This document shows positions 32,885 to 37,110 of a stretch of DNA of 37,110 nt, in pieces. This DNA comes from CAYUPI01 sp964446585. GTDB taxonomy: Bacteria; Verrucomicrobiota; Verrucomicrobiia; Limisphaerales; UBA8199. The first letter of the stretch is position 1, and every line of letters begins with the position of its first letter. The stretch covers positions 1 to 37,110 of the forward strand of contig CAYUPI010000055.1 in assembly GCA_964446585.1 (NCBI GenBank), written 5' to 3'. The position numbers and the translations under genes are program-made. The notes beneath the pieces are model-generated. The model saw only the letters and a program-made list of their open reading frames with translations, did no database searches and was not told where the DNA came from.

Positions 32885-34036
32885 GTGAAAATCCTCCTTC
32901 TGAAACCCAGTTCGCTCGGGGACGTTGTGCAGGCGTTGCCCGTGCTCCGCCTGCTCAAACGCCACTTTCCAGCCAGCGAAATCTATTGGTGGGTGCAATC
33001 CTCGTTCGCTCCGTTATTAGAAGGCGACCCGCACCTTGCCGGTGTTGTGCGGTTCGAGCGCCGGGGCTGGGCCGCCCCGTCGCGCTGGCCTGAACGCTGG
33101 CGCAGCATCCGTTGGATGCGCGAGCAGTCTTTCGATTGGGTCATCGACTTGCAAAGCCTGGCTCGCAGTGGCGCTGTCGCCTGGCTGGCGAATGGAAAGC
33201 TGACCATCGGCCTGGACGAACCGCGGGAAGGCGCCCGGGGATTCTACGATCGGATCGTTCCGCGCCCCTCCTTTCATACGCACGCCGTGGACTGGTATCT
33301 GCAGGTCCTGCCGCTCCTGGGACTCAAGGGACCGGGGCGAACAACCCCGGGTCTGAAAGTTGACGGCAGTGGAAACGTGGCAAGGTGGAGTTCTCCGCTT
33401 CGCCCCGGCGAATGCTTCGAGTGGCTGCCTTCTCGGCCAGAGGTCGCTGCCGCCATTCACCAAAAATGGCCGATCCGTGGAGCCCGTTGGCTCATCCTGC
33501 AGCCGGGTGCGCGCTGGCAGAACAAGCGCTGGCCTGTGGAGCACTTCGCCAGCCTGGTCCGTCTGATGTCCGCCATACATCCGGACTTGCGGTTCGCGAT
33601 CCTCGGCGCCAAGGACGATCAATCCCTCGGCCAATTGATTGCCAGCGCCGAATCCCAACGTTGCCTGGACTTGACCGGCCAGCTTTCCCTGCCGGAATTG
33701 GTGGAGTGGATTTGCCTGGGTGAAGTGATGGTTACCAACGATACCGGGCCCATGCACATCGCTGCGGCGCTCAACAAGCCGCTGGTTGCGCTGTTCGGCC
33801 CCACCGAACCACGGCGCACCGGCCCCTACGGGCAGCTCCACAATGTCCTGCAATTGACGCTGCCCTGCGAGCCCTGCTTGCGGTCTCGTTGCGTGTACTT
33901 CAAGGAGATGGAATGCCTCCGGGCCATCTCGCCGGACACAGTGGCGGAAGCAGTGCAGCGACGGCTGGCGGAACGGCCTAAAACTCCAAGCTCCAAGGTC
34001 CAAGCTCCAGAGAAACTTCAAAACCCAAACACCTAA
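32885..34036 (+). CDS. Glycosyltransferase family 9 (heptosyltransferase-like)
   Basis: This 383-residue protein starts at GTG 32885 (VKILLLKPSSLGDVVQALPVL in part), the usual GT9 N-terminus KPSSLGDVV. It has the C-terminal acceptor/donor signature TNDTGPMHIAAALNKPLVALFGPTEP (in part) and the conserved Cys/Arg run CEPCLRSRC. GT9 enzymes add L-glycero-D-manno-heptose from ADP-heptose to lipid A-KDO in lipopolysaccharide core synthesis (WaaC/WaaF/RfaF). The last ~15 residues (KTPSSKVQAPEKLQ) are read from the heptad repeat at 33983-34012. The GmhB-like protein at 35090-35635 supports a heptose context. GTG use and the lack of a close ribosome binding site make the start provisional. Confidence 0.88.
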   Translation: MKILLLKPSSLGDVVQALPVLRLLKRHFPASEIYWWVQSSFAPLLEGDPHLAGVVRFERRGWAAPSRWPERWRSIRWMREQSFDWVIDLQSLARSGAVAWLANGKLTIGLDEPREGARGFYDRIVPRPSFHTHAVDWYLQVLPLLGLKGPGRTTPGLKVDGSGNVARWSSPLRPGECFEWLPSRPEVAAAIHQKWPIRGARWLILQPGARWQNKRWPVEHFASLVRLMSAIHPDLRFAILGAKDDQSLGQLIASAESQRCLDLTGQLSLPELVEWICLGEVMVTNDTGPMHIAAALNKPLVALFGPTEPRRTGPYGQLHNVLQLTLPCEPCLRSRCVYFKEMECLRAISPDTVAEAVQRRLAERPKTPSSKVQAPEKLQNPNT

Positions 34037-34125
34037 TTCTACGACCAGAAGTTCATGCGCGTCGCGGTATTTTTGGAGGTTGAGGCTTGATTTTTCTCTG
34101 GAGCTTGGAACTTGGTGGTTGGAGA
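33983..34125. repeat. Heptad inverted repeat (family B)
   Basis: TCCAAGCTCCAGAGAAA (33999-34015) and TTTCTCTGGAGCTTGGA (34093-34109) are perfect 17-bp inverted repeats. The left side has CTCCAAG/GTCCAAG heptads. The stop codon of the GT9 gene (34034-34036) lies in the loop. Confidence 0.85.
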
Positions 34126-34191
34126 TTACGCCCTCGTTTTGCGCCTCGTTTTGCGCCTTGCAAGGTCCGACGGCCGAAATAAACTATCACA

Positions 34192-35070
34192 ATGAAAAAG
34201 CTCTGCCTATCGCTGGCGCTGGCCGCGGCATGGCTTTCCCCGGCGCGCGCGCAAGTGACAGTCGAGGTCACGCTACCCCAGGACCAGTTCCTGCCGGCGG
34301 AATCGATTCCCGCCGCCGTGCGTATTACCAACCGCTCCGGCCAAAAGCTGCATCTGGGCGCCGAAAAGGATTGGCTGACTTTTTCGGTGGAGTCGCGCGG
34401 CGGGTTTGTCGTGGCCAAAGTGGCTGATGTCCCCGTGGCGGGAGAGTTCGATCTGGAGTCATCGAAAGTAGCGACCCGACGCGTGGACCTGGCGCCTTAT
34501 TTTACTTTGTCCCAACCTGCGCGCTATTCGGCCACAGCCACGGTGAAGATTGGAGCCTGGGATCGCGAATTCAGCAGTCCGGCAAAAGGCTTTGATATCA
34601 TTCACGGCGCGAACTTGTGGGAACAGGAATTCGGCGTGCCGGCCGCCCCGGGCGCGACCAATTCCTCACCGGAGGTTCGCAAATACATTCTCCAACAGGC
34701 CAATTACCTCAGAGGCCAGCTCCGGCTCTACCTGCGAGTGACCGATGCTTCCGAGACCCGATCTTTCCGCGTCTTGCCCATCGGCCCGTTGGTTTCATTC
34801 AGCCGGCCAGAGGGACAAGTGGACAAGGGCAGCGATTTGCACGTGCTGTACGCCAATGGGCCGCACTCTTATAGCTACACGGTTTTCAACCCGGACGGCG
34901 AGCTCCTGGCGCGCGAAACCTATGATTACTCCGCTTCGCGCCCGCGGCTGCACGTGGATCAAGACGGAAAAATTTCAGTGACCGGTGGTTCGCGCCGCCT
35001 CACGGCCATGGACCTGCCCCCAGCCAAGCCGGCCACGGCACCCGCACCGGAGCCGAAGTCCGCACCCTGA
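34192..35070 (+). CDS. Secreted beta-rich protein of unknown function
   Basis: This 292-residue protein has a clear signal peptide (MKKLCLSLALAAAWLSPARAQ). The mature part begins VTVEVTLPQDQFLPAESIPAA, typical of immunoglobulin-like domains, followed by about 200 residues of strands. The tail (about 270-292) is Pro/Ala/Lys-rich and may be disordered or a spacer. I do not recognise a family; the opening segment resembles alpha-2-macroglobulin-type MG domains. Its position between a heptosyltransferase and a GmhB-like gene hints at an envelope role only. It converges with the next gene 19 bp away, with a short GAGCC/GGCTC hairpin (35069-35089) between. Confidence 0.6.
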   Translation: MKKLCLSLALAAAWLSPARAQVTVEVTLPQDQFLPAESIPAAVRITNRSGQKLHLGAEKDWLTFSVESRGGFVVAKVADVPVAGEFDLESSKVATRRVDLAPYFTLSQPARYSATATVKIGAWDREFSSPAKGFDIIHGANLWEQEFGVPAAPGATNSSPEVRKYILQQANYLRGQLRLYLRVTDASETRSFRVLPIGPLVSFSRPEGQVDKGSDLHVLYANGPHSYSYTVFNPDGELLARETYDYSASRPRLHVDQDGKISVTGGSRRLTAMDLPPAKPATAPAPEPKSAP

Positions 35071-35089
35071 GCCGGCCGATTAGGGGCTC

Positions 35090-35635
35090 TCAAGCCGCCA
35101 TTACCCGGCCGGTGCTCTTGATGCGAAGGATTTTCTCCACCACCGCTCCCAGATCAGGCAGCACAAAATCGCGGTGCACCTTTCGCACCCACGGCGAGTC
35201 GATCAGCAGCGACGTGCAGCCCGCTGTCCGGGCCGCTTCGGCGTCCTGCCACTTGTCGCTGATCACGAACGAGCGATCCAGGTCCAGTTTCCATTTGAAC
35301 GCGGCCTCGACGAGCAGTCCGGGGTTGGGTTTGCGACAGGGACACCGATCTGTTTCGTCGTGCGGGCACACCAGCAGGTCGTCCAGGTCAAAGGTCTTGC
35401 GCAATAAGTCGTGCATCCGATCCAGCTCCCGGCGGTTTTGATAGCCGCGCGACAGCCCGGGCTGGTTCGTAGTCCCGATCAGCACCAGGCCCGCCGCCTT
35501 TAACTTAGCCACCAGCGGAACCGCCACTGTGTTGACGCGCATTTCCTCAAGCGACAAGGGACCTACCTGATGCTGCCTTTCGACCCGCACCAGGTTCAGC
35601 ACACCATCTCTCTCAATAAAGACACCCTGTTTCAT
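35090..35635 (-). CDS. HAD-IIIA phosphatase, GmhB-like (heptose bisphosphate phosphatase)
   Basis: This 181-residue protein starts MKQGVFIERDGVLN. It carries the GmhB-type zinc loop C90-x-H92 and C98-x-C100 (CPHDETDRCPC). Motif II is GTTNQPG (Thr55/56), motif III Lys102 in CRKPNPG, and motif IV SDKWQDAEAA with Asp127 and Asp131. Family enzymes dephosphorylate D-glycero-D-manno-heptose 1,7-bisphosphate or the histidinol-phosphate equivalent. In motif I the first position, normally the nucleophilic Asp of FLDRDG, is Glu8 (FIERDG); Asp10 is retained. This could reduce or remove activity, or reflect a variant subfamily. The start ATG has AGAGG immediately upstream with unusually short spacing. 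Confidence 0.82.
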   Translation of the reverse strand: MKQGVFIERDGVLNLVRVERQHQVGPLSLEEMRVNTVAVPLVAKLKAAGLVLIGTTNQPGLSRGYQNRRELDRMHDLLRKTFDLDDLLVCPHDETDRCPCRKPNPGLLVEAAFKWKLDLDRSFVISDKWQDAEAARTAGCTSLLIDSPWVRKVHRDFVLPDLGAVVEKILRIKSTGRVMAA

Positions 35636-35846
35636 ACCTCTGATAGAGCATAAAGCTCGCCCATATTTGGCCCCTCGGTGAAAAAGCGGTGTTTATGGTG
35701 GAAATTGTCCCGTTTTTTAACGCGCGTCTCAAAAATGAGAGTCTCTGACCCCCTCGAAGGTTCCCTGAGTCAGCTTCGGGATGGCAGTTAGCGGTGGGAC
35801 TGGAAACGCTGTCTTATCGGGCCGTCGTTGGCCTCGTTGTGGGGAA

Positions 35847-36914
35847 TCAATCCACCAAATCCTGCATAGTCTGCACGTGCGCCTGCATCTGCTTAACGAT
35901 CGGCATCGCGCGGGCGATGGCATTCTGCTCCGTCTGGCCGGGGAAGGGTTTCATGACGACGCGGGCGGCGGCGATCACGTCGCCGTTCCGGTCGCGCACG
36001 GGCATAATCACCGAAACCGAGTCCTTCTCTTTTCCGTAATAAACCTCCCCCTGGCCGATCACTGCCTGCTCGGTTTTCGAGCCGGGTTGGCCGAGGTCTT
36101 TTTCGGCCAGACTGCCCACGACACGGGTTGTCTGCGGCTCGGTACCCGGCACATACACTTTCAAGGCGAGCAGGCGAGGATACTTCATCCCCAAATCGCG
36201 CACGAGCGTTTGCGCGGGCGTCTCGCGCCGCGTGTAAACGATTCTCGTGTCCGTGAAATAGCTGACTGAATCCGACTTCGTCCAAAATCCGATCTTGCCC
36301 CGCGCAAACGAATTGTCCGTCAGCAGCGGGATCAGCTCCTGGCCATTGAGTAAGCAGCGGATTTGATTCGCTTTGCATTCAACGGTCAATTCATGCCATA
36401 CGCCCGCCGGAATAGTCGCCTCCGGCCCTATCGGCGCGCTGCGCTGGCCGTTGACGATCTTGTAAAAACGGAACGTGTTGCCGCGCGAGCTGGCGCGCAC
36501 GACGTAGTAGTTCGTCTCATTTTGAATCCGAAACGCCACGCCCGCCATCTGTTCCTTTTGACCGCTAACGGTCTTGAAACGTGTAGTCAGAGTGAAGTCG
36601 GCGAAAACTTCATCTTCAAAAATCAACAACGGGAAATGTTCGTCAGTCGGGTCCCCGGCCAGTTGCGCCAGCACCGGCTTTTTGCTGACCGCGCGCGCCT
36701 GCTCGGTCCGCGGAGGAATGGCGGACGGCGTCTCGTCCAGGATCATTTTCCACTCGCCAGGCTTGCCCTGCCCGGTCACAGCGCTCCGGAACCCAGGCGG
36801 AGTCTGGCCTTCGCGCACCTCGCTGAAATCGAACTTCCGCTCCGCGGCGCGTGCTGGCAGCGTTGCCAGTACCGGCAGCGAAAGCGCCAAACCCCAAATG
36901 AAACGACTCTGCAT
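35847..36914 (-). CDS. Secreted DUF1080-like / Cache-like two-domain protein
   Basis: The protein is 355 residues from ATG 36914 (MQSRFIWGLALSLPVLATLPARA, good signal peptide). An upstream in-frame ATG would precede the signal by 31 residues. The first domain (about 24-225) is a LamG/DUF1080-like jelly roll with FDFSEVREGQ, GVAFRIQNETNYYVVRAS and GKIGFWTKSDSVSYFT. The second (about 240-355) has VRDLGMKYPRLLALKVYVPG, VIGQGEVYYGKEKDSVSVIMP (in part) and VRDRNGDVIAAARVVMKPF, resembling an extracellular Cache/PAS-like ligand domain. No kinase or transporter part follows. It could be a carbohydrate-binding or sensing protein (inference). Confidence 0.7.
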   Translation of the reverse strand: MQSRFIWGLALSLPVLATLPARAAERKFDFSEVREGQTPPGFRSAVTGQGKPGEWKMILDETPSAIPPRTEQARAVSKKPVLAQLAGDPTDEHFPLLIFEDEVFADFTLTTRFKTVSGQKEQMAGVAFRIQNETNYYVVRASSRGNTFRFYKIVNGQRSAPIGPEATIPAGVWHELTVECKANQIRCLLNGQELIPLLTDNSFARGKIGFWTKSDSVSYFTDTRIVYTRRETPAQTLVRDLGMKYPRLLALKVYVPGTEPQTTRVVGSLAEKDLGQPGSKTEQAVIGQGEVYYGKEKDSVSVIMPVRDRNGDVIAAARVVMKPFPGQTEQNAIARAMPIVKQMQAHVQTMQDLVD

Positions 36915-37110
36915 CACGGCGCAGGATATGGCCTCGAAGCCAAACCACAAGCCGGGACGCCGCGCAGTGCAACAGTCCCCTGCGCCCAACCCAAACACTC
37001 CTGCCATGCGTGGACGAGCCGTCCATAAGCATTACCCTAACAAATCTCCCTCCGACGGAGCGCATCTTGATACCACCACCATCTTAAGTGCTGACCCAAA
37101 GCTCGTCCCA
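36915..37110. other. Right-end region with no recognised gene
   Basis: The bases upstream of the last gene show no credible coding region. Reverse-strand open frames here are antisense or frame shadows. A promoter for the secreted protein would be expected but no clear boxes were seen. Confidence 0.5.

Noticed and set aside
33017..34021. 334-codon minus-strand frame opposite the GT9 gene
   Set aside because: Shadow of a gene with firm GT9 motifs on the other strand.

Overview
The window looks like a piece of a Verrucomicrobiota chromosome, probably from the Pedosphaera/Limisphaera side of the phylum (inference). The support is: DUF1080 (3-keto-disaccharide hydrolase-like) proteins, a Tat-exported Gfo/Idh/MocA oxidoreductase, a GxxExxY protein, a giant secreted protein with Gloeobacter/Verrucomicrobia-type (GloVer) repeats plus autotransporter-associated strand repeats, and a propeller/Y_Y_Y histidine kinase. 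GC content is high. No rRNA, tRNA, CRISPR array, transposase or phage gene was recognised.

Layout. 1-91 is the start of a PII signalling gene running off the left edge. 92-814 has no protein gene but contains a well-formed candidate small RNA with its own promoter and intrinsic terminator. 815-5086 is a catabolic/exported set: a double DUF1080 protein, a GxxExxY protein lying between inverted repeats, a Gfo/Idh/MocA oxidoreductase and a secreted LolA-like protein. 5455-10815 is a 1786-residue secreted beta-rich protein. 11053-15243 is a two-component pair (sensor kinase and NarL-type regulator). 15410-18404 holds an NAD-dependent epimerase-like protein and a secreted M28 peptidase. 18449-20446 holds an orphan acyl carrier protein divergent from a LysR regulator, and an ECF-like sigma factor.

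20889-32759 is a long co-directional run: MoxR AAA+ ATPase, DUF58, membrane VWA (BatA-like), a membrane-anchored iron-type ABC binding protein, an ABC permease fused to an NHL-propeller lipoprotein-like domain, a large VWA/GATase-like membrane protein, acylphosphatase and metallophosphoesterase. The MoxR/DUF58/VWA part is a known type of cell-envelope module. The ABC pair inside it has no ATP-binding subunit in this window, and the permease-NHL fusion is unusual. 32885-35635 has a GT9 heptosyltransferase-like enzyme, a secreted protein and a GmhB-like HAD protein, suggesting lipopolysaccharide core-heptose metabolism. The right end is a secreted DUF1080/Cache-like protein.

The most striking structure is not a gene. 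Many gene junctions, and several coding regions, contain short repeats of two kinds: near-perfect 17-26 bp inverted repeats, and degenerate tandem repeats with a 7-nt period. The 7-mer differs from site to site. Several are read through in frame, adding loops or tails to proteins and possibly causing the permease-NHL fusion. The small RNA, the repeat-flanked GxxExxY gene, the heptad repeats and the ABC/MoxR/VWA locus are the main leads.
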